A DNA stretch of 64,000 nucleotides from DAOUMF01 sp034408935 (GCA_034408935.1 DAOUMV010000012.1:1-64000), one strand, 5' to 3'. Shown: positions 46,995 to 55,882, counted from the first letter of the stretch. The notes: generated by a model from the sequence alone, not told the origin. Program-made: numbers and translations.

Positions 46995-48411
46995 GCTGGC
47001 GCTGCCAGCGGGTGACCTGCGGGGCCCCACGGCTCGCGCCATCGATTCGGCCGGCCTGAAGGTCGAAGGCTATGGCGAGGGTTCCCGCTCCTACGTCCTC
47101 AGCATTGCCGGACGGGCAAGCGTAGTGGCGCGGGTCTTCCGCGAGAAGGACATCCCGATACAGATTGCGCTAGGGAACTACGACCTCGGCGTGTGCAGCC
47201 TGGCCTGGGTGGAGGAGCTGCGCGCGCGGTTCCCCCAGCACCCGGTGGTGCTGCTGGGGAACTTGGACATCGGCCGCTCGGCGTTGTACGTCGCAGTGGC
47301 GGACGGGGCGCCGGGGCTGGGCTCGCTGCGCGGCCGTCGGGGCCTCCGCATCGCCAGCGAGTTCCCAAACATGGCGGAGGCGTTCGCCCTGGCGGCGAGG
47401 TTGCCAGCCTACCGGGTGCAGGCCGTGTGGGGAGCCGCCGAAGCGTACCCCCCGGAGGACGCCGACCTGGCCGTGATAGCGGCGGCCGATGAGGCGGCGG
47501 TGTCAGCGCATGGCCTATCGCCTCTGTTCTGTCTGCTGGAGGGCTCCGCCTGGCTCATCGCCAACGCGGAAGGACTGGCCAGGAAGGACCTGAGCCCCCT
47601 GCTGGGCCCGCTGACAGGGGGCGCGGGCGAAGTCGAGGCGCCGCGGCTGCGCTTGCCGCCGCCGCTGCCGACGGAGGGTGAGGCAGACGTGTCGCCCGCG
47701 CTGCCGCACGGCGACACGCTGCGGATGGCACTGCCGGACGGCCATCAGCAACGCCACGCGGTGGCCGCCCTACGGGACGCCAGGCTCCTGCCCCCTGAGG
47801 GCTACGGGGAATCCGAGTGCGTGCGCCGCCCCAAGAGCCCCCTGCCCGGGCTGGATATGAAGGTCATTCGCCCGCACGACATGCCCCAACTCGTCGCCAC
47901 GGGGGAGATGGACCTGGCGATAGCCGGCCGCGACTGCCTGACGGAACACCTGAGCCGGTTCCCATCCAGCCCGGTGGAGGAGCTACTGGACCTGGGACGG
48001 TGTCCATTCAATCTGGCCGCTGCGGTGAGCGAGGAGGTGCCAGGATCGGACTTACGAAGCGCCCTGGAACACTGGCACGGGCAGGGACGGCAGGTGATTC
48101 GCGTCGCTTCGGAGTTCCCTGGCATCGCCGATTCCTACGCACGGGGCCAGCACCTGGGGCGCTATCAGGTCATCCCCATCGCCGGGGCTTCCGAGGGGTT
48201 CGTGCCGGAGGACGCCGAGCTCCTCATCGAGGGCACCGAGACGGGCAGAACCCTGGCCGAGAACAGGCTGAAGCAGATCGACTCCCTGTTCCGGTCCACT
48301 ACCTGCGTCATCGCGGGAAGGGGGCGGGAGCTGTCGGGCCGACGGCGGCGGACGTTCGATCAAGTCGTGGCTGCCCTGCGCTCCGCGGCGGAAGCGGCGC
48401 AGTCGGTCTGA
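46975..48411 (+). CDS. hisG: Tandem-fused double HisG (ATP phosphoribosyltransferase, short form)
   Basis: 478 residues from GTG 46975 (GGAGG 6 nt upstream), overlapping hisZ by 20 nt. Two HisG-like units lie in one chain. Unit 1 is residues ~5-210 (RIASEFPNMAEAF, DLGVCSLAWVEEL) and unit 2 residues ~249-447 (RVASEFPGIADSY, DLAIAGRDCLTEHL, PRPP loop EGTETGRTLAEN). Unit 1 has lost the PRPP loop (AADEAAVSAHG there), so unit 2 is probably catalytic. It makes phosphoribosyl-ATP in the first step of histidine synthesis. I know of no such fusion; normal short HisG is ~210 residues. Confidence 0.85.
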   Translation: MSPAVIRLALPAGDLRGPTARAIDSAGLKVEGYGEGSRSYVLSIAGRASVVARVFREKDIPIQIALGNYDLGVCSLAWVEELRARFPQHPVVLLGNLDIGRSALYVAVADGAPGLGSLRGRRGLRIASEFPNMAEAFALAARLPAYRVQAVWGAAEAYPPEDADLAVIAAADEAAVSAHGLSPLFCLLEGSAWLIANAEGLARKDLSPLLGPLTGGAGEVEAPRLRLPPPLPTEGEADVSPALPHGDTLRMALPDGHQQRHAVAALRDARLLPPEGYGESECVRRPKSPLPGLDMKVIRPHDMPQLVATGEMDLAIAGRDCLTEHLSRFPSSPVEELLDLGRCPFNLAAAVSEEVPGSDLRSALEHWHGQGRQVIRVASEFPGIADSYARGQHLGRYQVIPIAGASEGFVPEDAELLIEGTETGRTLAENRLKQIDSLFRSTTCVIAGRGRELSGRRRRTFDQVVAALRSAAEAAQSV

Positions 48412-48438
48412 TACAATGGCGCCGAGGGTAGAAGTGAG

Positions 48439-49197
48439 ATGCCATCGCTGGCTCTGCACACTGTCGTCGCCAAGGAGGTGGCGGACCGGCTCCGTCACCC
48501 CATCCTGGAGGAAGAGAGGGGAAACCTCTACTTGGGCTGCACCGCTCCCGACATCCACGTGATCACCCGCTGGGAGCGCAGACGCACCCACTTCTTTGAC
48601 CTGTCCAACTTCGACGAGCAGAGCAGCGTGGCCGGCCTGTTTAAGGCCTTCCCGCGACTGCGCGAGCCCAGCAATCTGAGCGTGGGGACGAGCGCGTTCG
48701 TGGCGGGCTACGTGACGCACCTAGTGATGGACGAGCTGTGGATCAACACGATATACCGCCCCTTCTTTGGGGAGCGCTCCCCTCTGGGCGGAGACGTACA
48801 GGCCAACATCAAGGACCGGGCCTTGCAGTTCTCCCTGGATCGCCGTGAGCGCATCGATGGGGGGGTGATGCGGCACGTCGTGGACGAGATCGCGAGCTCG
48901 GACCCAGCACCGGACATCGGAATCATCGACGGCGACACGCTCAGCCGCTGGAAGGCCATCATCCTAGACATGGTGAACCGCCCTCCGGATTGGGAGCGGT
49001 TCCAGTACGTCGCCAGCCGCCACCTGCGAGCGGCCGGCATCGAATCACCGGAGCAGTTTCAGGAGTTCGTCCGGTCGCTGCCGAACCTGGTGGAGGAAAC
49101 GCTGCGCTACATCGGCGAGAGGCGGCTGCGGGAGTTCATGCAACGCTCCCAGGAGGAAGGCGTAAGAGCCGTGAAGGAGTATCTGCAGTGCGCATAG
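48439..49197 (+). CDS. Zinc-dependent phospholipase C-like (PF00882-like) protein
   Basis: 252 residues. Conserved metal-site pattern of the zinc-dependent phospholipase C family: PSLALHTVVAKEVADRL, LYLGCTAPDIHVIT, RTHFFDLSNF and FVAGYVTHLVMDELW, followed by helical regions. There is no signal peptide, so it is probably cytoplasmic and may not be a toxin-type PLC. TGATACAAT (48409-48417) resembles an extended -10. It lies inside the histidine cluster, and its 3' end overlaps hisD by 10 nt. Confidence 0.75.
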   Translation: MPSLALHTVVAKEVADRLRHPILEEERGNLYLGCTAPDIHVITRWERRRTHFFDLSNFDEQSSVAGLFKAFPRLREPSNLSVGTSAFVAGYVTHLVMDELWINTIYRPFFGERSPLGGDVQANIKDRALQFSLDRRERIDGGVMRHVVDEIASSDPAPDIGIIDGDTLSRWKAIILDMVNRPPDWERFQYVASRHLRAAGIESPEQFQEFVRSLPNLVEETLRYIGERRLREFMQRSQEEGVRAVKEYLQCA

Positions 49198-50525
49198 CCC
49201 ACGGAGCGGAGGAAGCGAGAAGCAGCGTGCTGCACCGGGCGCCGCTGGAGGCGGTTGAGCTGCCGGCGGCCGTGCGCGAGGCGATACGCCGCGCGTTCGG
49301 GGCGGAGTTGGGCGTGGGAGAGGTCGTCGACCGTATCCTGCACGACGTGCGGGAGAGGGGCGATGCCGCCGTCGCCCACTACAACCAGGAGATAGACGGC
49401 GTCCACGGTGGGCGCGCACGCTCCCTCGAGATGTCCGCCGAGGAGGTGGAAGCCGCCTATGATCGGCTGGACGCTGGCCTGGTCAAGGCCCTTCGTGAGG
49501 CGGCCGACCAGGTGCGACGCTTTCACCAGAGGCAGATGGAGCATGCCGCGCGCGACTTCCAGAAAGACGGTGTGGGCCAGCAGGTCCACCCCCTGGCTAG
49601 GGTAGGGATGTACGTGCCCGGCACGCGGACGATCTATCCATCCACGGTGCTGATGACCGCCGTGCCGGCCAGGGTGGCCGGGGTGCGGGAGTTGGTGATG
49701 GTCACGCCCGCCCTGGCGGACGGCAGCGTATCGCCGCTTAAGCTGGTGGCGACGCACATAGCGGGTGTGGACCGGGTGTTCAGGGCTGGCGGCGTCCAGG
49801 GCATCGCCGCCCTGGCCTACGGGACGGAGTCCGTGCCTCGGGTGGACAAGATCTGTGGTCCGGGTAACGTCTTCGTGACGGAGGCCAAGAAGAGGGTCTA
49901 CGGGGAAGTGGGGCTGGACGGGGTGTTCGGGCCGTCGGAGACGATAGTCATCGCTGATGATGGGGCCGATGCGGAGTGGGTGGCGGCCGACCTGCTGGCG
50001 GGGGCGGAGCACGACGAGCTGGCAACGGCGATCCTTATCTCCACCTCCGAGGGGCTGGCCAGCAAGGCGCTAGGCGAGCTCCAGGCGCAGATGGACGGGC
50101 TTGAGCGCAAGGACGTCGCCCGCGCATCGCTGGAGGCGCGGGGCGGCGTCGCCGTGGTGGAGAACCTGGCGCAGGCGCTGGAGCTGGCCAACGAGTTCGC
50201 GCCGGAGCACCTGTGCCTGCACGTGGAGCGGCCGGAGCGGCTGCTGGAGAAGGTGCGCAACGCGGGGGCGGTGTTCGTCGGTGCTGCGTCGGCGGAGTCC
50301 ATCGGCGACTTCACGGCGGGCCCAAGCCATGTGATGCCCACCGGAGGCAGCGCCCGCTTCGCCTCGCCCCTGGGCGTGCAGGACTTCCTCAAGGCCACCA
50401 GCGTCGTCGCCCTGGACAGCAGGGCCTTGGAGAGGCTAGGACCGCCGGCGGCCACCATCGCGCGGGCGGAGGGCTTCGGCGGCCACGCGCAGGCGGTGGA
50501 GCGACGGCTGGGGAGGCGTCGCTAG
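49188..50525 (+). CDS. hisD: Histidinol dehydrogenase
   Basis: 445 residues from GTG 49188 (AAGGAG 8 nt upstream; overlaps the previous gene by 10 nt). Zinc enzyme with GMYVPGTRTIYPSTVLMTAV, VFRAGGVQGIAALAYGTES, KICGPGNVFVTEAKKRVYG, GPSETIVIADDGADAEWV, AEHDELATAILIS and HVMPTGGSARFASPLGVQDF, all family signatures. It oxidises L-histidinol to histidine in two NAD-dependent steps. Confidence 0.97.
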   Translation: MRIAHGAEEARSSVLHRAPLEAVELPAAVREAIRRAFGAELGVGEVVDRILHDVRERGDAAVAHYNQEIDGVHGGRARSLEMSAEEVEAAYDRLDAGLVKALREAADQVRRFHQRQMEHAARDFQKDGVGQQVHPLARVGMYVPGTRTIYPSTVLMTAVPARVAGVRELVMVTPALADGSVSPLKLVATHIAGVDRVFRAGGVQGIAALAYGTESVPRVDKICGPGNVFVTEAKKRVYGEVGLDGVFGPSETIVIADDGADAEWVAADLLAGAEHDELATAILISTSEGLASKALGELQAQMDGLERKDVARASLEARGGVAVVENLAQALELANEFAPEHLCLHVERPERLLEKVRNAGAVFVGAASAESIGDFTAGPSHVMPTGGSARFASPLGVQDFLKATSVVALDSRALERLGPPAATIARAEGFGGHAQAVERRLGRRR

Positions 50526-50526
50526 C

Positions 50527-51639
50527 GTGGGCGCATCCCCCGACGAAAGCCTCCTGCGGCTGGCGCGACGGGACCTGGTGGAGATGCCCGCCTACGAGCC
50601 CGTGGAGCCGCTGGACATCCTGGCCAAGCGGCTGGGCATCCCGGAGGACCGTATCGCCAAGCTGGACGGGAACGAGAACCCGTATGGTCCTTCGCCCAAG
50701 GTGCGGGAGGCGCTGGCCCGTTTTCCCCACTACCACATCTACCCCGACCCGGAGCAGCGACAGGTGCGGGAAGCGGTCGCTGACTACGTGGGGGCCACGC
50801 CGGAGCAGATAGTGGTGGGCAACGGCTCGGACGAACTGCTGGACCTGACGGGGCGGCTGTTCCTCTCACCGGGGGATAGGGCGGTGAACGCGCCCCCCAC
50901 CTTCGGCATGTACGAGTTCGTTATCCGCACCTACGGGGCCGAGCTAGTAGAGGCACCGCGCCGCGAGGACTTCGCCCTGGACGTGGACGCCGCGGAGAGG
51001 GCCCTGGCAACGGGTGCGAAGCTAATGTTCCTCGCCTCTCCCAACAACCCGACGGGCAACGCCGCCTCTGCGGAGGAACTGGAGCGGCTGTTGGCGCACG
51101 GCGCGGCGATCGTGGTGGACGAGGCGTACGCGGAGTTCGCAGGCGACAGCTTCATACCACTGGCAGCGGAGCGCGATAACCTATTCGTGATGCGGACGTT
51201 CAGTAAGTGGGCGGGGCTGGCCGGGTTGAGGGCGGGGTACGGCGTGTTTCCCCCCGCCGTGGCGGAGACGATCCGCAAGATCAAGATGCCCTACAACATG
51301 ACCGTGGCGGCGCAGGCGGCCGTGCTGGCATCGCTGGCGGACAGGGCTGCGCTGTCCGAAAACGTGAGGCTGATCGTGGGCGAGCGGGAACGCATGGCGA
51401 ACACGCTGGCCGCGTTCCCCTGGCTGCGTATCTATCCCTCACGGGCGAACTTCCTCCTCTGCCAGGTCCAGGGCCGGCCGGCCACGGAGTTGCAGGCGGA
51501 TCTGCGAGAGAGGGGCGTCCTGGTGCGCCACTTCGACTCACCGGGCGTGCGCGGCTGCCTGCGCATCAGCGTAGGCCGACCGCAGGACACGGACCACCTC
51601 GTGGAGGCGCTGTCCGAGATCGGAGCTACCGTTGCCTGA
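50527..51639 (+). CDS. hisC: Histidinol-phosphate aminotransferase
   Basis: 370 residues from GTG 50527. PLP enzyme of fold type I: KLDGNENPYGPSP, NGSDELLDLTGRLF, ASPNNPTGNAAS, VVDEAYAEF and the PLP Lys in TFSKWAGLAGLRAGYG, with the C-terminal RISVGRPQDTDHL. It transaminates imidazole acetol-phosphate to histidinol-phosphate. One nt separates it from hisD, and it overlaps hisB by 8 nt. Confidence 0.96.
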   Translation: MGASPDESLLRLARRDLVEMPAYEPVEPLDILAKRLGIPEDRIAKLDGNENPYGPSPKVREALARFPHYHIYPDPEQRQVREAVADYVGATPEQIVVGNGSDELLDLTGRLFLSPGDRAVNAPPTFGMYEFVIRTYGAELVEAPRREDFALDVDAAERALATGAKLMFLASPNNPTGNAASAEELERLLAHGAAIVVDEAYAEFAGDSFIPLAAERDNLFVMRTFSKWAGLAGLRAGYGVFPPAVAETIRKIKMPYNMTVAAQAAVLASLADRAALSENVRLIVGERERMANTLAAFPWLRIYPSRANFLLCQVQGRPATELQADLRERGVLVRHFDSPGVRGCLRISVGRPQDTDHLVEALSEIGATVA

Positions 51640-52234
51640 GAGCGCAGCGCGCAGGGCCAGCGTGCGCCGGAAGACGCGCGAGACGACCGTCTCGGTGGAG
51701 CTGACGCTGGACGGGAGTGGCCGCTACGACGTGTCCACCGGCATCGGCATGCTCGACCACATGCTGGAGCAGCTAGCGCGGCACGGCCTGTTCGACATAA
51801 CCGTTGAAGCCAGCGGCGACATCGACCGCGATCCGCACCACCTCGTGGAGGACGTGGGGCTGGTGCTGGGCCAGGCGCTGAACGAGGCGCTGGGCGAGCG
51901 GCGGGGCATCTCACGGTTTGGGGACGCCGTCGTGCCCCTGGACGAGGCGCTGGCCCTGGTGGCAGTGGACCTGGGTGGCCGCGGTCACGCCAGCATCCAG
52001 TTCGGGTTCGAGCGGGAGATGGTGGGGCAGCTTCCTACGGAGAACGTCCATCACTTCCTGTCCGCCTTCGCCAGCGAGGGCCGGCTCAACCTGCACGTGC
52101 GGGAGCTGGCCGGGGAAAACGACCACCACCGGGTGGAGGCGGCGTTCAAGGCGCTGGCGCGGGCGCTGCGCCAGGCCGCGGCCATCGACCCGCGGCTAGC
52201 GGGGGAGGTCCCGAGCACCAAGGAAACGCTGTAG
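51632..52234 (+). CDS. hisB: Imidazoleglycerol-phosphate dehydratase
   Basis: 200 residues from TTG 51632, which overlaps the hisC stop. Dimanganese enzyme: GIGMLDHMLEQLARHGLFD, DPHHLVEDVGLVLGQAL, EALALVAVDLGGR, and the second-half equivalent NVHHFLSAFASEGRLN and NDHHRVEAAFKALARAL. It dehydrates imidazoleglycerol phosphate. Monofunctional (no phosphatase domain). Last his gene in the window; hisH, hisA, hisF and hisI are absent from it. Confidence 0.96.
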   Translation: MPESAARRASVRRKTRETTVSVELTLDGSGRYDVSTGIGMLDHMLEQLARHGLFDITVEASGDIDRDPHHLVEDVGLVLGQALNEALGERRGISRFGDAVVPLDEALALVAVDLGGRGHASIQFGFEREMVGQLPTENVHHFLSAFASEGRLNLHVRELAGENDHHRVEAAFKALARALRQAAAIDPRLAGEVPSTKETL

Positions 52235-52253
52235 GGGACTCGCGTCCGCGCGT

Positions 52254-52385
52254 GGTGAGCCTGTCGAACCAGGAGCGGAGCCACCCCACCCCAACGTTGT
52301 TCGTCCCACCCAGCCCACCCCTGAACTCCGTTCAGACTAGGCCCCGCCCCAACCAGGATGATCCTTCGACAGGCTCAGGATGAGC
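52254..52385. repeat. Intergenic repeat cluster (families A and B) between hisB and purS
   Basis: 52254-52270 has TGAGCCTGTCGAACC; 52296-52354 is the inverted copy of repeat A at 6402-6468 (CCTGAACTCCGTTCAG core); 52362-52385 is TTCGACAGGCTCAGGATGAG. The region separates convergent hisB and purS and holds no gene. Confidence 0.7.
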
Positions 52386-52398
52386 GGTTGGGGGGCGG

Positions 52399-52656
52399 CT
52401 AGGCCCTCGCCGCGTCCTCCAACTCGAACCGGTAGTCTTCGATCACGGGGTTGGCCAGCAGCTTGCGGCACATCTCCGCAAGCTGCTTCTCGGCCTTGCC
52501 CCGATCATCGTCGGCGATGCGCACTTCCAGGTACTTGCCGGCGCGCACCGACTCCACGTCAGCGAAGCCCAGGGAGTGGAGGGCACCGCGGATGGTCAGG
52601 CCCTGGGGGTCGTTGACGGTGGGCTTGAGGGTCACGTAGACACGAGCGAGGTACAT
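52399..52656 (-). CDS. purS: Phosphoribosylformylglycinamidine synthase, PurS subunit
   Basis: 85 residues, the small bridging subunit of the three-part FGAM synthase. Family pattern: ARVYVTLKPTVNDPQGLTIR, LGFADVESVRAGKYLEVRI, then MCRKLLANPVIEDYRFEL. It links PurQ (ammonia) and PurL (ATP) and is found where PurQ and PurL are separate. Neither purQ nor purL is in the window. It is followed on the same strand by the DinB gene 4 nt upstream of its start. Confidence 0.93.
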   Translation of the reverse strand: MYLARVYVTLKPTVNDPQGLTIRGALHSLGFADVESVRAGKYLEVRIADDDRGKAEKQLAEMCRKLLANPVIEDYRFELEDAARA

Positions 52657-52660
52657 GGCA

Positions 52661-53182
52661 CTAGTCCTTTGGGTAGTCCGGATGGGCCTTGATCATCTCG
52701 ATCTGCTGGATGTGGTCCATGGCATGCAAGCGCTGGAAAACGATCCACTCTTTGCCGTTCAACGGACCGAACCAGGGGTGCTCCGGCATCGGCTTGTAGC
52801 CCGCCTCCTCCGATAGCGAACGGACCAGCTTGACACTCCCTTCCCACTCATCGGCGAGGGCCTGTCGCAGTTCCTCGAAGGGCCGTTCGCCGCCGGAGGT
52901 CCCGCCGACTCCGTACGCGGGGCTCGGCTCTTTGGCCTCGGCTATGCGGGCAATGTCGCTGTTCACCAGCGCCACCGAGCCCACTAGGTGGCCCAGCACC
53001 TCCTTGACGGACCACTCCTGCTCATACTGGAACGCGGCCTGCTCCTCGCAGATGCCCTCCAGGCAGCGGGCGCATTCGGCAGCAGTGCGCTCCATGAGGG
53101 TGGCAAGATCGTCCGAATCCTTCGCGGCCTGATGGCGGACGTAGGAGAGAACCCGTTGCTGGACATCCGGCTCCAGCGTCAT
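52661..53182 (-). CDS. DinB-like domain protein
   Basis: 173 residues, all helical, with the metal-binding DinB/YfiT pattern: EWSVKEVLGHLVGSVALVN, then WIVFQRLHAMDHIQQIEMIK carrying a HxxxH pair. Members are bacillithiol/mycothiol-type transferases or unknown metal-dependent enzymes. It overlaps the PPOX gene by 4 nt and is followed by purS 4 nt later. Confidence 0.88.
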   Translation of the reverse strand: MTLEPDVQQRVLSYVRHQAAKDSDDLATLMERTAAECARCLEGICEEQAAFQYEQEWSVKEVLGHLVGSVALVNSDIARIAEAKEPSPAYGVGGTSGGERPFEELRQALADEWEGSVKLVRSLSEEAGYKPMPEHPWFGPLNGKEWIVFQRLHAMDHIQQIEMIKAHPDYPKD

Positions 53183-53610
53183 GATGTCGCTCCCTCAATC
53201 TCTTCGAAGCCAGCGCAGGCCCAGCGAAGGGGCCGGATGTGGATGGCGATGACATCCCAGTCGGCGGTCTCCTGGACATAGACGCGGCCAGCGTGCTCGC
53301 CCAGATAGCGGGTGGCCAGACGTTGCCGCCATACGTTGTCCAAGGGGCTGCCGACGCGGGCGGTGCCCTGAACGATGACGTTTCGATAGGGCGGCTCGTG
53401 GGTGAAGATGCAGAGAGCGGCGAACCCCTTGTGTGAAACGTTCTTCAGCTTCTGGGTGGTGCGGAAGGTGGACACGGTGAACTCCCTGCCGTCGAAGTCG
53501 TACCAGACGGGGGTAACGTGGGGGCGGCCGTCGGGGCGGGCGGTGGCCAGGGCGGCCACGTGAGGGTGGCGGAGGAACGCTTCGACGTCTGCGGAGATCG
53601 GTGCGGTCAT
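53179..53610 (-). CDS. PPOX-class FMN/F420-binding oxidoreductase-like protein
   Basis: 143 residues, split-barrel fold of the pyridoxamine 5'-phosphate oxidase superfamily. VAALATARPDGRPHVTPVWY and TVSTFRTTQKLKNV are typical of PPOX proteins that bind F420 or FMN; NVSHKGFAALCIF and GTARVGSPLD follow. The ATGA overlap with the DinB gene links both to purS. Redox substrate unknown. Confidence 0.88.
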   Translation of the reverse strand: MTAPISADVEAFLRHPHVAALATARPDGRPHVTPVWYDFDGREFTVSTFRTTQKLKNVSHKGFAALCIFTHEPPYRNVIVQGTARVGSPLDNVWRQRLATRYLGEHAGRVYVQETADWDVIAIHIRPLRWACAGFEEIEGATS

Positions 53611-53669
53611 ATCGAGTCTCGGGTAGCGGGAGCGCCCGCATTCTATCGCGTAGGCGGAGGGGCGTCAAA

Positions 53670-53684
53670 CCCGCCTGAGGCGGG
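53670..53684. repeat. Palindromic repeat CCCGCCTGAGGCGGG, second copy
   Basis: Identical 15-bp palindrome to 26953-26967, just downstream of purC and followed by CAGG. Confidence 0.55.
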
Positions 53685-53693
53685 CAGGCGCGG

Positions 53694-54596
53694 CTAGGAC
53701 CGGATCAGCTCGCGGCCGGTGATGCGGTGAAAGGCCTCACGGTACTTCTCGCCGGTCCTGGCAGCGACCTCCGGGGGGATCTCCGGCGCTGGGGGCGTGC
53801 GGTCCCACCCTATCTCGGTGAGGTAATCGCGGACGTACTGCTTGTCGAAGCTGGGCTGGGTCTGGCCGACCTTGTACTGGTCAGCGGGCCAGAAGCGGCT
53901 CGAGTCCGGCGTCAGGCACTCATCGATGAGGATCACCTCGTCGTCGAGCCAGCCGAACTCGAACTTGGTGTCGGCGATGATGATGCCCCGCTCGCGGGCG
54001 TAGTCGCGGCCGAAGCGGTAGACGGCCAGAGAGCGCAGGGCCACGGCGTTGCCAGCCCGCTCCCCGACGAGGTCCACCACCTGGTCGAAGGTGATGTTCT
54101 CATCATGGCCCTCTTCCGCCTTCGTTGTCGGCGTGAAGATGGGCTCGGACAGCTCCTGCGCCTCCTCGAGGCCCCTGGGTAGCTGGATGCCGCTGATGCT
54201 GCCGCTCTCGTGATACTCGGCCCAGCCAGCGCTGCCCAGCACAGCGTAGCCGCGAACGATGCACTCCACGTCCAGCCGCCGCGCCTTGCGGACGAGCATA
54301 GCGCGGCCGATGAGGTCGCGGGGAAGCTCCACGGGCACGCCCTCGATGCGGGTGCCGTCGACGACGCCCAAGAAGTGGTTGGGGACGATGTCTCCCGTCT
54401 TCTCGAACCAGAAGGCGGAGAGCTGCGTTAGAACCAAGCCCTTGTCCGGGATGCCGGTGGGCAGGACGACATCGAAGGCGGAGATGCGGTCGGTGGCGAC
54501 GATGAGGAGCTTATCGCCGAGGTCGTAGATGTCGCGCACCTTGCCGCGGGCGGCCAGGGGCAGGTCGAGGGTGGTCTCGGTGAGGATGGCGGTCAT
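53694..54596 (-). CDS. purC: Phosphoribosylaminoimidazole-succinocarboxamide synthase
   Basis: 300 residues from ATG 54596, overlapping the purB stop (ATGA); the 37 extra upstream codons would run through purB. SAICAR synthetase family: GKVRDIYDLGDKLLIVATDR, SAFDVVLPTGIPDKG, VECIVRGYAVLGSAGWAEY, IIADTKFEFGWLDDE and ILIDECLTPDSSRFWP. Condenses CAIR with aspartate. Downstream of purB in the same operon. Confidence 0.97.
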   Translation of the reverse strand: MTAILTETTLDLPLAARGKVRDIYDLGDKLLIVATDRISAFDVVLPTGIPDKGLVLTQLSAFWFEKTGDIVPNHFLGVVDGTRIEGVPVELPRDLIGRAMLVRKARRLDVECIVRGYAVLGSAGWAEYHESGSISGIQLPRGLEEAQELSEPIFTPTTKAEEGHDENITFDQVVDLVGERAGNAVALRSLAVYRFGRDYARERGIIIADTKFEFGWLDDEVILIDECLTPDSSRFWPADQYKVGQTQPSFDKQYVRDYLTEIGWDRTPPAPEIPPEVAARTGEKYREAFHRITGRELIRS

Positions 54597-55882
54597 AGCC
54601 CTATCCTCCGGAAGCTCTCGTCCAGGTGTTGGAGGAAGAAACCGTAGTCGAATAGCGGTGCCAGTTCGTTGCGGGAGAGGTGGCGCGTTACCCCTTCGTC
54701 CTCGCACAGGAGGTCGAGGAAGGGCGTGCGCTTCTGCCAGGCGCGCATGGCGTTGCTCTGCACGAGCTTGTACGCTTCCTCGCGGGCCAGCCCCTTATCG
54801 ATGAGGGCCAGGAGGACGCGCTGGGAGAAGATCACCCCCTGTGTGGCCTCCAGGTTGCGCTGCATATTCTCCGGGTAGACCTGCAAGCCGCGGACGATCC
54901 ACGCGAACATGTCGAGCATGTAGTCCAGGAGGATGCACGCGTCCGGCAGGATGATGCGCTCCACGGAGGAGTGGGAGATGTCGCGCTCGTGCCACAGGGC
55001 GACGTTCTCCAGGGCGGTGGAGGCATAGCCGCGGAAGAGGCGAGCAAGGCCGGAGATGCGCTCGCACTTCTCCGGGTTGCGTTTGTGGGGCATGGCGGAG
55101 GAGCCGGTCTGCCCCTCGGCGAAGGGCTCTTCGGCCTCGAGAACCTCGGTGCGCTGGAGGTGGCGGATCTCCGTCGCGAACTTCTCCAGGCTAGCGGCGA
55201 TGAGGGCCAGCGTCGACACGTAGTGAGCGTGTCGATCACGGTGGACGATCTGGGTCGACACAGGCTCCACCAGAAGGCCAAGGCGGCCACAGACGTCGGC
55301 CTCCACGTCCGGAGGGACGGTGGCGTGGGTGCCCACGGTGCCGCTGATCTTGCCGACGGAGACGGTCTCCTTAGCCTGGGTGAGACGGTGACTCTGGCGA
55401 CGGAGCTCGTCCCACCAGGCGGCGAGCTTGAGGCCGAAGGTTGTGGGCTCGGCGTGGACGCCATGGGTGCGGCCGATGCATATGGTCTCCTTGTGCTCCA
55501 GGGCCTTCTCGCGGACGGCGTCCATGAGGGACCGCAGGTCCTGCTCCAGCAGTTCCGTGGCCTCGATGAGCTGGAGAGCGAGGCCGGTGTCCCAGACATC
55601 GTTCGAGGTGAGACCGACATGGATGTGGCGCGATTCGGCGCCTAGGGAGTCGGCGAGGGAGCGCAGGAAGACGGTCATATCGTGGTGCATCTCGGGCAGG
55701 TAGCGGGCGATGTCATCGAGGTTGTAGCGGGCCTTCCGGAGCTTGGGCAGAGCGTCCTTGGGGATGACGCCTCGCTCTGCCCAGGCCTCGCAGACGGCGA
55801 GCTCCACCTGCAGCCACTTGTCGTACTTGTTCTGCTCTGTCCAGATGCGGCCCATCTCGGGCCGGGTGTAGCGCTCTATCAT
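54593..55882 (-). CDS. purB: Adenylosuccinate lyase
   Basis: 429 residues. Fumarase/aspartase superfamily: RHIHVGLTSNDVWDTGLAL, GRTHGVHAEPTTFGLKLA (catalytic His) and the signature GSSAMPHKRNP with the flexible catalytic Ser loop. It releases fumarate from SAICAR and adenylosuccinate. It heads the purB-purC pair, starting at ATG 55882. Confidence 0.97.
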   Translation of the reverse strand: MIERYTRPEMGRIWTEQNKYDKWLQVELAVCEAWAERGVIPKDALPKLRKARYNLDDIARYLPEMHHDMTVFLRSLADSLGAESRHIHVGLTSNDVWDTGLALQLIEATELLEQDLRSLMDAVREKALEHKETICIGRTHGVHAEPTTFGLKLAAWWDELRRQSHRLTQAKETVSVGKISGTVGTHATVPPDVEADVCGRLGLLVEPVSTQIVHRDRHAHYVSTLALIAASLEKFATEIRHLQRTEVLEAEEPFAEGQTGSSAMPHKRNPEKCERISGLARLFRGYASTALENVALWHERDISHSSVERIILPDACILLDYMLDMFAWIVRGLQVYPENMQRNLEATQGVIFSQRVLLALIDKGLAREEAYKLVQSNAMRAWQKRTPFLDLLCEDEGVTRHLSRNELAPLFDYGFFLQHLDESFRRIGL

